Below are positions 37,909 to 46,663 of a stretch of DNA of 64,000 nucleotides, piece after piece. Position numbers and translations under genes: made by a program. This DNA comes from Paenibacillus sp. JQZ6Y-1. Lineage in GTDB: Bacteria > Bacillota > Bacilli > Paenibacillales > Paenibacillaceae. The notes beneath the pieces were generated by a model. The model was not told where the DNA came from and did no database searches. It saw nothing but the letters and a program-made list of their open reading frames with translations. The DNA lies in contig NZ_JBFDUZ010000001.1 of assembly GCF_040719145.1 (NCBI RefSeq), positions 2,108,001 to 2,172,000 of the forward strand, given 5' to 3'. How positions within the stretch are numbered: the first letter of the stretch is position 1; every line of letters begins with the position of its first letter.

Positions 37909-38672
37909 GTCGTAATCATCCCTTCTGCAGGGCTGCTTGCCACTGCGTACTGCCGTACCGGAATCATGCCTGCTTCTCTGCCCAATCGACCAGCTTCCAC
38001 AGCCAATCGCATGGCATTTGCCATACGTACCGGATCAGTTGCACCAGATACCGCTGTATTGAGCAGTACGGCATCAGCACCCAGCTCCATCGCACGCGCT
38101 GCATCGCCAGGGGAACGAATACCCGCATCCACGATCACAGGCACAGTCGCATCGCCAATAATCCATTCCAACGAAGACGGATTGAGAATCCCGCGTCCAG
38201 AGCCAATCGGTGATGCTCCTGGCATGACAGCATGTACACCGAGCTGTTGCAGCCTTTTTGCCAGCATATAATCATCAGAAATGTATGGCAGTACCGTAAA
38301 CCCATCCGCCAGCAAGATTTCGCAGGCTTTAAACGTTTCCAACGGGTCTGGTAAAATCAATGCGTCATTGCCGATGACTTCAACCTTTATCATATCACAC
38401 AATCCAGATGCTCTGGCGAGACGGGCGATACGCACCGCTTCTTCCGCTGTGTGAGCACCCGCAGTATTGGGCAGTAGCTTGTACCTTTTCAAATCTAACC
38501 GTTCCAAAATATTCGGTTCATCTGGTCGTTCCAAATTCAAACGTCGGACGGCAAAGGTTAATACTTCTGTGCCTGAAGCTTCTACTGCCTGCGTCTGTAT
38601 ATCCAGATTGCTAAATTTACCAGTGCCTAGCAATAGGCGGGATGAGAATTGATGCTGTCCAATATTCAACAT
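37905..38672 (-). CDS. thiG: Thiazole synthase
   Basis: Builds the thiazole phosphate ring from deoxyxylulose phosphate, dehydroglycine and ThiS thiocarboxylate; 255 residues, a TIM barrel. [11 protein letters not shown] at the start, the Schiff-base Lys in [17 protein letters not shown]-like [10 protein letters not shown], and [22 protein letters not shown] are all family motifs. The frame opens with GTG 38681, but the ribosome binding site GGAGG is eight bases before ATG 38672 and gives the standard MLNIG start. That site lies within the last glycine codons of thiS; one base separates the thiS stop from this start. Confidence 0.95.
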   Translation of the reverse strand: MLNIGQHQFSSRLLLGTGKFSNLDIQTQAVEASGTEVLTFAVRRLNLERPDEPNILERLDLKRYKLLPNTAGAHTAEEAVRIARLARASGLCDMIKVEVIGNDALILPDPLETFKACEILLADGFTVLPYISDDYMLAKRLQQLGVHAVMPGASPIGSGRGILNPSSLEWIIGDATVPVIVDAGIRSPGDAARAMELGADAVLLNTAVSGATDPVRMANAMRLAVEAGRLGREAGMIPVRQYAVASSPAEGMITT

Positions 38673-38673
38673 A

Positions 38674-38883
38674 TTAGCCACCTCCTACAAAATGTACAAT
38701 CTCCAGCTTATCGCCTGCTTCTAACTGAGCCTGCCCATGATCCTGCTTTTGCAAAATCTGTTCATTATGCTCGACAATGACCATCTTCTCCTGCAATTGT
38801 AGAATGGTTAGCAATTGCTGTACGGTGCCTGGCGATTCGGTAAATGTTCGTGTATTCCCATTAATAATCAACTCCATAGCCAT
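38674..38883 (-). CDS. thiS: Sulfur carrier protein ThiS
   Basis: Ubiquitin-like sulfur carrier for thiazole synthesis, 69 residues, ending VHFVGGG; the C-terminal Gly-Gly is what ThiF adenylates and what carries the thiocarboxylate. AAAGGAAGAC precedes ATG 38883; a start two codons later (ATG 38877, MELIING) matches the family slightly better. Its last Gly codons contain the ribosome binding site of thiG. Confidence 0.93.
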   Translation of the reverse strand: MAMELIINGNTRTFTESPGTVQQLLTILQLQEKMVIVEHNEQILQKQDHGQAQLEAGDKLEIVHFVGGG

Positions 38884-38925
38884 GTCTTCCTTTCGTTGGC
38901 GATTTTTAGTTTGCCCTATATTTGT

Positions 38926-40125
38926 TCATGATGTAGCAATAGGAACAGATGGAGTGTTCATGTCTTTTAAAGAATGCAAGGCACGCTCGGGATGGAAGCA
39001 GCTTGGAATGGCAGCATTGCCACGTCCAGCTATACCATCTGCCATCCATTTCGCTGTTCCAGCAGCGAGCAGAATTCCATTGCGATAATGTCCAGAGGCG
39101 ATCCATAATCTGGGCATCTGCGGAACAGCACCGAGATATGGCAATTCGTCCGGTGTTCCGGGTCGTACACCCGCCCAGCAGCGTAATAATTCACCCTCGG
39201 CAAGTCGTGGGATATAACGCTGACCTTTCATCAACAACTCCATCACTGCTCCCGCTGTAAAGGTTGTATCTCGCTGCCCCGGTTTGCTGGTAGCTCCAAC
39301 CCAAATGCGATGACCATGCTTTGGAATCAAGTACACCTGCTCACCATAAACCGTATGGTGCAGCCAAGGTGTAGGTGTACGCAGTTCAATCAGTTCCCCT
39401 TTAACTGGGATAAAAGGTAAACGCCAGTGTTCCGCCGTTAATAGTCGCGCTGTACCTAGACCAGAAGCCAATACTACATGCTCGCCATATAATACAGCGT
39501 CATCGGTCACTACACCACGCACCATACCTTGGTGTCCCGGTTCACGCAGCAACCGAATCACATCATGATCCCGATACATTGCTACTCCTGTAGAAATGGC
39601 GGCTCCGACCAGCGCTTCTGTCAGTAGTCGCGGAATAAGCTGCATCTCATGACGGTTATACATCATGCCTCGATCTGCCCGTATATACGGCTCGACTACA
39701 GCCAAACGTTGAGAATCCCACCATTCCAATTCTTGCTGCTGACTGGTTTCACTGTATACATCACTCTCTGAATAGGCGCTACTTATATGCTCAGAATTGG
39801 ATGAAGTAGTGGCTGCATGTTCAATTGGTAAAAGAAATCCTTCACTGCGAAGCCCAATATCGATTCCGGTGCAATCATGCAACCGCTGTGCCAATGCTGG
39901 ATAGAGTGAACGACTGCTTAATGCAAGCCGCTGTAAATCAGGATGGGCAAAATGCTCAGATGATGCTGCCAGCATTCCTCCCGCCGCACCAGAAGCTCCT
40001 GCTGCTGGATGTTGCTTTTCTACTATGGCGACGCTTGCTCCACGACTTTGGCATTCCAGTGCAATGGCTGCACCAATGGCACCTGCACCAACAACGATCA
40101 CATCGTACTTCCCTTTATTTCGCAT
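38926..40125 (-). CDS. thiO: Glycine oxidase ThiO
   Basis: FAD enzyme that oxidises glycine to the imine used by ThiG; 399 residues. The dinucleotide loop VVGAGAIGAAIALECQSRG ends in the acidic EK, then AASGAAGGMLA, and the C-terminal ASGHYRNGILLA contacts FAD; IWVGATSKPGQ is typical of the D-amino-acid oxidase fold. A GTG at 40134 opens the frame, but GGAGGGAG is eight bases before ATG 40125, which is preferred. Its start overlaps the tenI stop by 11 bases, so the two are translationally coupled. In B. subtilis the same order is found. Confidence 0.93.
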   Translation of the reverse strand: MRNKGKYDVIVVGAGAIGAAIALECQSRGASVAIVEKQHPAAGASGAAGGMLAASSEHFAHPDLQRLALSSRSLYPALAQRLHDCTGIDIGLRSEGFLLPIEHAATTSSNSEHISSAYSESDVYSETSQQQELEWWDSQRLAVVEPYIRADRGMMYNRHEMQLIPRLLTEALVGAAISTGVAMYRDHDVIRLLREPGHQGMVRGVVTDDAVLYGEHVVLASGLGTARLLTAEHWRLPFIPVKGELIELRTPTPWLHHTVYGEQVYLIPKHGHRIWVGATSKPGQRDTTFTAGAVMELLMKGQRYIPRLAEGELLRCWAGVRPGTPDELPYLGAVPQMPRLWIASGHYRNGILLAAGTAKWMADGIAGRGNAAIPSCFHPERALHSLKDMNTPSVPIATS

Positions 40126-40849
40126 GGATGTCACTCCCTCCGCTGGTATGGGTATCGAATGAAACAGGTGGCTGTATAAGTTCGGCTTGTACAGTCCCTA
40201 TATGTTGAATAGCAGCTACATATTGCTGAACGCTCTCCAACGGAGAGTGAGCAGTAAATATAGAGGACATCACTGCTATACCAGCCACTCCGGCGCTACG
40301 TAGCTCGGCAATATGCTGTGGCTGAATGCCGCCAATGGCAATAACCGGAATATGCAATGCTGAGCAGACCTGTGCCAGTTCCTCTATACCGCGCGGCTCC
40401 ATCCCCAATTTGGAGTTAGTAGCGTAAATATGACCGAATATGGCGTAATGACAGCCTTCCTGCTCAGCTTCTACTGCACGTTGAGCACTGTGGACAGAAC
40501 GACCGATGATCATTGACGATGGTTCATTAGGACCCGCTGATAACGCACCAACGCTCAGGACGCGATCACTACGATCACTGGAATTATTATAGGTCGGCAT
40601 GGGTGCAAACTCTGGCATATGTACACCTTTGATACCCAATTCCACAACCAACTCTGGATGATTGTTCACCATGATCTTAGACGCAGGTATTCCTCGTAGC
40701 AACATCTGCTGCACGGTCTGCCGAATGTGCTGCTGTGTCCAGCTTTTTTCACGAATATGGATAGCTGTAACATGAGGATGAATAAGCGAGCTGATATGGA
40801 TGATATCTTGCTGCGATAATGTTCCGGGTGTAACTACATGCAGCTGCAT
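40115..40849 (-). CDS. tenI: Thiazole tautomerase TenI
   Basis: Aromatises the thiazole tautomer released by ThiG; 244 residues, TIM barrel similar to thiamine phosphate synthase. It starts MQLHVVTPG, has IHIREKSW, VNNHPELV, GRSVHSAQRAVEAE, FGHIYATNSKLG and VIAIGGIQPQHI. The phosphate-binding end is kept, while the segments of ThiE that bind the pyrimidine are not. GAAGGTGACACA precedes ATG 40849. First gene of the operon behind the TPP riboswitch; the tenA gene that often precedes it is missing. Confidence 0.9.
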   Translation of the reverse strand: MQLHVVTPGTLSQQDIIHISSLIHPHVTAIHIREKSWTQQHIRQTVQQMLLRGIPASKIMVNNHPELVVELGIKGVHMPEFAPMPTYNNSSDRSDRVLSVGALSAGPNEPSSMIIGRSVHSAQRAVEAEQEGCHYAIFGHIYATNSKLGMEPRGIEELAQVCSALHIPVIAIGGIQPQHIAELRSAGVAGIAVMSSIFTAHSPLESVQQYVAAIQHIGTVQAELIQPPVSFDTHTSGGSDIHAK

Positions 40850-40922
40850 TGTGTCACCTTCTTTGTATCATTCGTTTGTATGAGTAATGGATCGTAGGCG
40901 CTGAGTAAGACAAATGTTACGC

Positions 40923-40953
40923 AAAAAAGCCACTTTCCTATTGGAAAGTGGCT
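40923..40953 (-). terminator. Leader terminator of the thi operon
   Basis: Eleven-bp perfect stem AGCCACTTTCC / GGAAAGTGGCT with a 4-nt loop; on the minus strand it is followed by six Ts. It lies between the TPP riboswitch and tenI, so it is a transcription attenuator candidate. Its 5' arm CCACUUUCC can pair with GGGAAGUGG at the 3' end of the riboswitch. Confidence 0.85.
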
Positions 40954-41142
40954 GTTTATTTTATCATTATATAATAAACAGGGTCTACATAGAGATACAC
41001 CTACACATTCAGTGATCTGTCTGCTGCCCAGAGCAATACCAGATGAATGAGGTGAAATAGAAAAAGTCATTCCATGTAGCAGCTTCTCTACACATCATTT
41101 GTATGATTGAATGGAATCATCGTGATCATCATTTGATACACT

Positions 41143-41174
41143 CATGATCTGGTACATCCATGATCTAATACATG
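41143..41174. repeat. Two-copy 16-bp tandem repeat in the thi leader
   Basis: CATGATCTGGTACATC is followed directly by CATGATCTAATACATG (12 of 16 identical). More TGATC words lie around it. It is within the unusually long leader between riboswitch and terminator. Confidence 0.6.
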
Positions 41175-41282
41175 ATAACAACGCACCATATAATAGATGA
41201 TAATGCACTCTATTCCTACCATACTTGATGCTATATAAAGCACGGAATACTTATTTATTTTTCTCATATCGTGTATGCTCTT

Positions 41283-41375
41283 CCACTTCCCTACGCTGGT
41301 ATGATCCAGATCAGGTCCAAAGGGTTCGTCAGCAGTTCGCTGTCATCTCAGCCTCTATAGGCTCCCCTAGTGCAT
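41283..41375 (-). ncRNA. TPP riboswitch (THI element)
   Basis: Read on the minus strand, the conserved blocks are in order: ACUAGGGGAGCC, GGCUGAGAUGA, then ACCCUUUGGACCUGAUCUGG and AUACCAGCGUAGGGAAG. The P1 stem is formed by GCACU and AGUGG. This matches the TPP riboswitch closely. It precedes tenI-thiO-thiS-thiG-thiF and should stop their transcription when thiamine diphosphate is plentiful. Confidence 0.96.
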
Positions 41376-41435
41376 ATGGATATGCAATTGTCGTTTCAAA
41401 CATTTTCATCTTAGCAAACCTATTTCAATAAAGCA

Positions 41436-41464
41436 AATATAAATATAACATCTACCTTTATCAA
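41436..41464 (-). promoter_or_regulatory. Promoter of the thi operon
   Basis: TTGATA (41459-41464) and TATATT (41436-41441) on the minus strand are 17 bases apart, about 60 bases upstream of the riboswitch. Transcription would start near 41429. Confidence 0.65.
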
Positions 41465-41508
41465 TCGGCTTGCGGCTTAGTTCATGTCATATAGTTGCTT
41501 ATTTATGT

Positions 41509-41529
41509 AAATGCACCATCGGTGCATTT
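41509..41529. terminator. Hairpin after the P-loop ATPase gene
   Basis: AAATGCACC / GGTGCATTT with a 3-nt loop, 70 bases past the stop of the gene at 41600. The T-run on the minus strand is poor, so termination there is likely but not certain. Confidence 0.55.
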
Positions 41530-41599
41530 TATATTCTGTACTTATGCTTTATCGGCGTACACTTGGCGTGCGGATCACACAATATCGGCTATCATTCCA

Positions 41600-42505
41600 T
41601 CAGACGGGAGAATATACAAGAGAGGGCATCTTCAATGCTAGATGACGAATTCGATGAATCGTGGAACGCTCGCCTGCCAGTACTGCTTGCTGCGGCAAAG
41701 CTGCATTTTCCTGCTGTTCCAATTGTTCCAACATACCAGAGGTCAGCAAAAAGGATTGTCTGAAAAATTGACCTAGCTGTTGCTCCGGCCAATCCAGAAC
41801 CAAACGATTACGCATAAAGGATAACAAACGCTGCACATTCCAAGCATCCTGTAGCGGCTGGCAATGATTTAGTGTATACAACTGACGCTGCAATCCAAAG
41901 CGACGGCTGATTTCGGTCTCCGTCAGCTTGCCTTTCGGCTGATAGGCACCAATGACTGGCATCCACGATGAGCGCCATTCCCAGTCCGCGTACAACGGAT
42001 TGGCAAAGAAGTTATGCAGAGATTCCCGATTCTGTCCCAAATTCACTACAACTAGATCCGCCAGTTGCAGCAAGGGAAGCTTATCTGCACCACAACCAGC
42101 ATCCATCAGCACCAGATCATAATGCTGACTTGCCGCCTGAAATAGATTTTTCCAAAATACCGGATTGCGATTGGCATCATGATGTCCGTACTTGGTTCCT
42201 GCTAACAAATGAAGACGATCACGTACAAGTGGAACCATATTATCCGTTACATTGCTTGCATTTAAAATGCCCGATTGCTGTAAATAATGTAGACGATCAA
42301 TGCCCGGTCCGTTCTTCCAGATGTCTGCTGCTGTCTGGCTCAAATCGGCACTTAATCCATATTCCACACCTTGTCCACGTTCATCGTTATGGCAGAGAAG
42401 CAGACGTGCTCTGTATTGCAATGCAGCTGTAATAGCTGTAATAACTGTATGCGCAGACGTTTTGCCTTGTCCATTGTCTGGACTCCAAAACATAACCGTC
42501 GTCAT
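41600..42505 (-). CDS. P-loop ATPase of the MinD/ParA/TadZ type
   Basis: Unnamed protein of 301 residues. It begins with a P-loop NGQGKTSAHT (Lys15, Thr16) after a short strand, has YDLVLMDAGCGADKL as a Walker-B-like segment (about 128), and DLVVVNLGQN as the next strand, the plan of MinD/ParA/CpaE ATPases. The classical KGGxGKT is not kept: the first Lys is missing. No membrane segment. The frame opens with GTG two codons earlier; ATG 42505 has AAGGGGG seven bases upstream. The next gene upstream on this strand is a kinase fused to a similar ATPase domain, so the two probably work together. Role unknown; CpaE/TadZ-like proteins place pilus or secretion machines. Confidence 0.75.
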   Translation of the reverse strand: MTTVMFWSPDNGQGKTSAHTVITAITAALQYRARLLLCHNDERGQGVEYGLSADLSQTAADIWKNGPGIDRLHYLQQSGILNASNVTDNMVPLVRDRLHLLAGTKYGHHDANRNPVFWKNLFQAASQHYDLVLMDAGCGADKLPLLQLADLVVVNLGQNRESLHNFFANPLYADWEWRSSWMPVIGAYQPKGKLTETEISRRFGLQRQLYTLNHCQPLQDAWNVQRLLSFMRNRLVLDWPEQQLGQFFRQSFLLTSGMLEQLEQQENAALPQQAVLAGERSTIHRIRHLALKMPSLVYSPV

Positions 42506-42908
42506 ATTCACTCCCCCTTATCTCCCTGGCTATCCGTGGGATCATAAGCAGTCGGTTTATGATCCTGTTTGTGCGTTCGTGTGTATACAGGCAGCAGACT
42601 GACAGCACATCAGGGCGCAACCGACAACAATATGCCGGTGCAAATGTTCCTTGTAACATGGCGATTCATAATCGCAGCCCTGAAACGGTGGCTGTACAAT
42701 GTTTGCGGATGGCCCGTATCCATTAACCTTTGCTACGAATAGAGAGTGAACAGGTGTGGTTGAGGTCGCAGATAGCCGTTTAGTACAGCTTATAATATAT
42801 TACTATTGCTTCAAAGTGATAAAAGAACGAGTCTGGAGTAATCATATGTACCCTATCTGCTCTATAAGCATCTGCGACTTTATACATTCTAATTTGGCAA
42901 AACCGAAT
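42506..42908. other. Intergenic region between the two ATPase genes
   Basis: About 400 bases with no gene recognised and no strong hairpin. The length suggests that the ATPase gene at 41600 has its own promoter rather than depending on the kinase gene. Confidence 0.4.
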
Positions 42909-44411
42909 TTAAAACAGGGAAAGACTGAATCGGAAACGCTTTTTACGCGGAACAGACGGTAAGTAATTGCGCAAAAGAGCAGCTAATAATTCATCGGTGT
43001 CTTGCTGCCGATCAAACGGATCAGACTGACATGGCAAGCTATATACATGATCAGTTCCTAGTTCTCTCTGCAATCGTTGTACGGCTTCATCCTGTGCGAG
43101 TGGCAGACAATATTGCCACTTCTCCTGTGTATACCGCCGCAAATCCTGAACCATATTCAGTATGTCCTGATACCTCCATTCCGCTCCAGAACCGACTACA
43201 AGCGGCAAGTCGGCACGTAAAAACTCCTCTAACCGATCATTGCGCCGATATCCGCCCAGATCTAGCACAAGAAAATGATAGCTACCACTAAGCAGCGACA
43301 CCACTTCCGCTCGCGCCGCTTCACGCCAGTAATCTACCCCTTCTAGCTCAAACCGTCGCGATTCGCCTAGCCTATCTTGTTCAGCCATTCCCTGCAATGC
43401 CACCTGCTGAATGCGGGCAAATGCGCCAGGATAGCTGTTCATTTCGACCAATGCGACTTTATGCCCAATCCGGGCAAGATAATGAGCAATACTGACCGCT
43501 GTATGAGTCGTTCCTGTTCCTGATGTCGCTCCGATCAGTGCAATGACCTGTGTCGTCTTGTTCCATTGCAGTATGGTGGAAGAAGATTCATCGTTATGAC
43601 GAGCATTCACATGCCCAATAGCAAGATGCAGCGCAGTTCTTGCTTCTTGCGCCGACTGAAAACGGTTGGCAGGACTATATTGCAATAGGCGACGCAATAT
43701 TTGTACAACAGCTGGTTTTATATCATGTCGAATTGCAGCTTCTACCTCACTATGCCACTCACTGTATTTGCCCCCAGTAGACAAGTACAACAGCAATGCT
43801 CCCAAACCATACAGATCAGAGCGGTGATCGGTCTGTCCACTACCATACTGCTCGGGTGCAGCAAAACCAACCGTGCCTAACTTTACTGTATCCTGATTTT
43901 CTTCTGGCTTAAATGTACGAGCAATGCCAAAATCAATCAAACGAATCTCACCCTGAGTCGTAATCATTACATTGGATGGCTTCATATCGCGAAATACGAT
44001 AGGGGGATTATGCTGATGCAAATATTCTAGTACATTCAGCAGTTGATCACCGCAGCGCGTAATAAAATCGCCATTTACCGTATCCGGCTCCATGTGGAAC
44101 CGATGCTCTAATGTATCGCCATCAATATAATCCATCACCAGATAAGTATAGCCATCTGGATCACTTTGAATATAATCTACAATGCGCGGTAAAAAAGGAT
44201 GCACCAGCGTGGTCAGCATCCGTGCTTCAGCTGCCGCTTCGCGATACTTGGACGGTAGCGATATCGTCTCCTTGATCGCCCACTGCTTGCCGGGCAGCTT
44301 CAAATCGTGTGCCAAATATACATGACTCATCCCACCGCTACCAATCCGTTGTTCAATACGATACCGCTGCTCCACAATCATTCCTTGTTGCAGTCGTGTC
44401 GGAAAAACCAT
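42909..44411 (-). CDS. Ser/Thr protein kinase fused to a TadZ/CpaE-like ATPase domain
   Basis: Two-domain cytoplasmic protein of 500 residues. Residues 15-265 are a Hanks-type kinase with all key parts: GSGGMS loop (24-29), AIK Lys47, catalytic FRDMKPSN (Asp142), DFG (160-162) and APE (185-187). Residues 285-500 are a MinD-like fold starting IALIGATSGTGTTHTA; both Lys of the ParA P-loop are replaced by Thr, as in TadZ/CpaE proteins, with YHFLVLDLGGYRRND as the Walker-B-like strand. No membrane segment or PASTA repeats. GGAGG lies about 15 bases before ATG 44411. Kinase activity is likely; ATP use by the C-terminal part is doubtful. Substrate unknown, possibly the neighbouring ATPase. Confidence 0.85.
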   Translation of the reverse strand: MVFPTRLQQGMIVEQRYRIEQRIGSGGMSHVYLAHDLKLPGKQWAIKETISLPSKYREAAAEARMLTTLVHPFLPRIVDYIQSDPDGYTYLVMDYIDGDTLEHRFHMEPDTVNGDFITRCGDQLLNVLEYLHQHNPPIVFRDMKPSNVMITTQGEIRLIDFGIARTFKPEENQDTVKLGTVGFAAPEQYGSGQTDHRSDLYGLGALLLYLSTGGKYSEWHSEVEAAIRHDIKPAVVQILRRLLQYSPANRFQSAQEARTALHLAIGHVNARHNDESSSTILQWNKTTQVIALIGATSGTGTTHTAVSIAHYLARIGHKVALVEMNSYPGAFARIQQVALQGMAEQDRLGESRRFELEGVDYWREAARAEVVSLLSGSYHFLVLDLGGYRRNDRLEEFLRADLPLVVGSGAEWRYQDILNMVQDLRRYTQEKWQYCLPLAQDEAVQRLQRELGTDHVYSLPCQSDPFDRQQDTDELLAALLRNYLPSVPRKKRFRFSLSLF

Positions 44412-44512
44412 TTCTACCTACATCTCCCCTCCTATAAAAAGCTATAGTATAGCTCCTTACAGTTCGTCTATAGTTATGGCAGCGAACAGTGATGATCTCC
44501 TCAAGCGGGTAT

Positions 44513-44575
44513 AAAAAAAGAAAAGCATCCCGCCGAATAAACGCCATTATGGCATTCACTCAAACGGGATGCTTT
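44513..44575 (-). terminator. Terminator of the HAD-to-DinB operon
   Basis: Outer stem AAAGCATCCCG / CGGGATGCTTT (44522-44532 with 44565-44575) contains a smaller GCCAT/ATGGC hairpin and is followed on the minus strand by a seven-T run. It lies 80 bases past the DinB-family stop. Confidence 0.88.
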
Positions 44576-44654
44576 CCCTGTCCGCTGCATATTTAATGTA
44601 CCTGAATTATAAATGATGTCATGATCAAAGTAAAGATAGCTATGGTGATCCTCA

Positions 44655-45128
44655 TTACTTCGCTGCCGCAAAAGCATCGCAGTTGCGCTGTACTTGTTTG
44701 ACATGCGTCTCTAAATGCGTGACACATAGCTTATCAATAACCATACGTGCCGTAATCTCACCATCCTCGGTATGAATACCAATCCGATGCTGATCTTCTT
44801 CAGTAATCGTTTCTAGCACTGGTACAAACGCTCTGCGCATTGCGAGCAATGCCTGCAAATGATGCTCCAGATCCAAACTAGCGTAATTGAGACGCTGCGC
44901 CCAACGATCCTGATCAAACGCCACCAATGTTGGCGGCTCTGCCTCACACAGAATCAATTTCAAACGGTTTTGTAGAGTAATTTCTACATCAAACAGATGA
45001 ACAACAATCTCGCGAATACTCCACGCTTCTGGTGCAGGCTTATAATCCAGCTCCGCCTCGGGAATATTCCGTATTGATTCGACAAAGCGTTCCATATCAG
45101 GCCAATAACGATAAATGGTATTTTGCAT
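44655..45128 (-). CDS. DinB-family protein
   Basis: Four-helix-bundle protein of the DinB/YfiT-like superfamily, 157 residues. The metal-binding positions look kept: His in VVHLFDVE (about 44) and two His in THLETHVKQ (about 140). Such proteins include thiol-dependent transferases (bacillithiol S-transferases) and many of unknown role. The frame opens at 45137, but AAGAAGG stands nine bases before ATG 45128. Last gene of the probable six-gene operon, 39 bases after the methyltransferase gene. Specific reaction unknown. Confidence 0.8.
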   Translation of the reverse strand: MQNTIYRYWPDMERFVESIRNIPEAELDYKPAPEAWSIREIVVHLFDVEITLQNRLKLILCEAEPPTLVAFDQDRWAQRLNYASLDLEHHLQALLAMRRAFVPVLETITEEDQHRIGIHTEDGEITARMVIDKLCVTHLETHVKQVQRNCDAFAAAK

Positions 45129-45167
45129 CACGCACATCCTTCTTACAAGATATACAGCAACTACATA

Positions 45168-46238
45168 TTAATATTTTACCATATACAACGTAATTTCATC
45201 ACGGTTGTGAAACAATTGCTTCGCACGCTGCACCTGAAGTCGCGCATCCTCAAAGGATTGAATCACCTCGCGGATCACAGCTAGTGGCTTTTTGTGCATT
45301 AGCTTAACAGTCACAATCACAGTACCACCAGGTGATACCGCATCCAGCAGATCAATAACAAGACGCGCCGTCAGCTTCGGACTCCAGCTCATATCGCATA
45401 CCAGCAGATCAAATTCGCCGGGGCTGAATTTGACATCTGCCGCATTGCGACGAACGCTTTTCAGCTGTGGATGGTTTTGGAGCGATGGGTGCATTTTGGC
45501 AGGATCAACCGCCGTAACGTGCATACCACGTTCCAACAAAAAGGATGTCCAGCCGCCCGGTGCTGCGCCGACATCCAACCCGCGTCGGAACGCGGTAAAG
45601 TCGATACCGAACACTGCTTCTGCTTCCAGTAGCTTGAATTTGGCACGCGAAATCTGACCTTCCTCACGTTGAAAACGAATAGCTCCTCCGTTCCAATCGG
45701 ACAGATTGTCCTCTGGTCGGGAAATGCCTGCGTATAGGCGTTCCGCCGTCCAGAATACCGAGACAACCAGCGTCGGTTGCTGCACGGTAAATTCCGCATG
45801 AAGCGATTCCAGCTTTTCCTCCAAACGATGACGCAGCTCCGACGCATTGCCACCATCTGTTTGTGCATCGCCTGTTTTGCGAACCTGAAGCGACAGTGGG
45901 ATGCCATACAGTTCCTCGCGCTTGAGCAGCAGTTCTGCCAGTGTATCCAGCGGATCAACGGTATCTTCCAGCTGTTCTAGCACGATATCATAACGCACCG
46001 GCTGAATATGTCGCAAAAACATTAGCGGTTGGCGCTGCAATTGTTCCAATACCTCCTGCTCATCAGCAGGCAGCGTAAGTAACAATACCTCGCTATGCAC
46101 CAGTACCGAACTTTTGACCGAACCAAATGCACGTTTTAATTCTTCCTGCGCATACGCAGCAAAGCCGTGATTAGCTGTACCGATCCAGCGCGATTCCGCC
46201 TGTTGCTCGGACGGATGTTGTTTATCCTGATCATTCAT
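45168..46238 (-). CDS. RlmM-like 23S rRNA ribose methyltransferase
   Basis: Protein of 356 residues with an N-terminal THUMP-like part (about 15-150) and a C-terminal FtsJ-type SAM-dependent ribose 2'-O-methyltransferase. The SAM loop is GLDVGAAPGGWT (about 214); the K-D-K-E catalytic tetrad is visible in SRAKFKLLE, VCDMSW, VTVKLMH and RDEITLY. This resembles E. coli RlmM, which acts on C2498 of 23S rRNA. The frame opens at 46355, inside the thioredoxin gene; ATG 46238 is chosen, with GGAGG 14 bases upstream, rather far. Cytoplasmic. The target nucleotide is inferred from family only. Confidence 0.85.
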   Translation of the reverse strand: MNDQDKQHPSEQQAESRWIGTANHGFAAYAQEELKRAFGSVKSSVLVHSEVLLLTLPADEQEVLEQLQRQPLMFLRHIQPVRYDIVLEQLEDTVDPLDTLAELLLKREELYGIPLSLQVRKTGDAQTDGGNASELRHRLEEKLESLHAEFTVQQPTLVVSVFWTAERLYAGISRPEDNLSDWNGGAIRFQREEGQISRAKFKLLEAEAVFGIDFTAFRRGLDVGAAPGGWTSFLLERGMHVTAVDPAKMHPSLQNHPQLKSVRRNAADVKFSPGEFDLLVCDMSWSPKLTARLVIDLLDAVSPGGTVIVTVKLMHKKPLAVIREVIQSFEDARLQVQRAKQLFHNRDEITLYMVKY

Positions 46239-46263
46239 GAAATATTCTATAGCCTCCAATAGA

Positions 46264-46587
46264 TTATACGGTTGTACCACGCACATGCTCAAGAATACGC
46301 TGTACCGATTGTAGCCGGTACAACATACGCGGCTTCCGTTCGCGCCATGCCTCAAATACGATCAGACATGGAACGCTAGTCAATTGCAGCTCCTGCACAA
46401 GGCGGGGTGCAAAATTGATGTTGAGCGCATATACCTGTTGTCCGGGCAATAGTGGAAGCGATGCGTCCAGCATCTTTCTGCCTAGCTTGCACGTACCACA
46501 GAACGGCGTATACGCATAAATAATCGCCATTTCGCCGGATTGTGATGCCAGTTCCAGCGCTTGCTGTTCATTTATTTCCTGAATCAC
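46264..46587 (-). CDS. Thioredoxin-family protein
   Basis: Thioredoxin-fold protein of 107 residues with the active site TPFCGTCKLG (CGTC) at about 29-32 and the cis-proline segment LTSVPCLIVF near 76. The active pair differs from classical CGPC, and a further Cys follows the cis-Pro, so its redox potential may differ. The open frame begins at 46716, but GGAGGTGATGTC directly precedes GTG 46587, giving the normal thioredoxin length; the longer frame would overlap nothing useful. Within the six-gene operon, 25 bases before the methyltransferase. Confidence 0.85.
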   Translation of the reverse strand: MIQEINEQQALELASQSGEMAIIYAYTPFCGTCKLGRKMLDASLPLLPGQQVYALNINFAPRLVQELQLTSVPCLIVFEAWRERKPRMLYRLQSVQRILEHVRGTTV

Positions 46588-46663
46588 GACATCACCTCCT
46601 GTCGACGTTTTATACTTACCCTTTGACAATACAGTCACGTAATAATGCGTTCTATTCTTGCCC

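Noticed and set aside
40834-41070. 78-codon frame across the thi leader terminator
   Set aside because: It reads through a T-run terminator hairpin and lacks a ribosome binding site.
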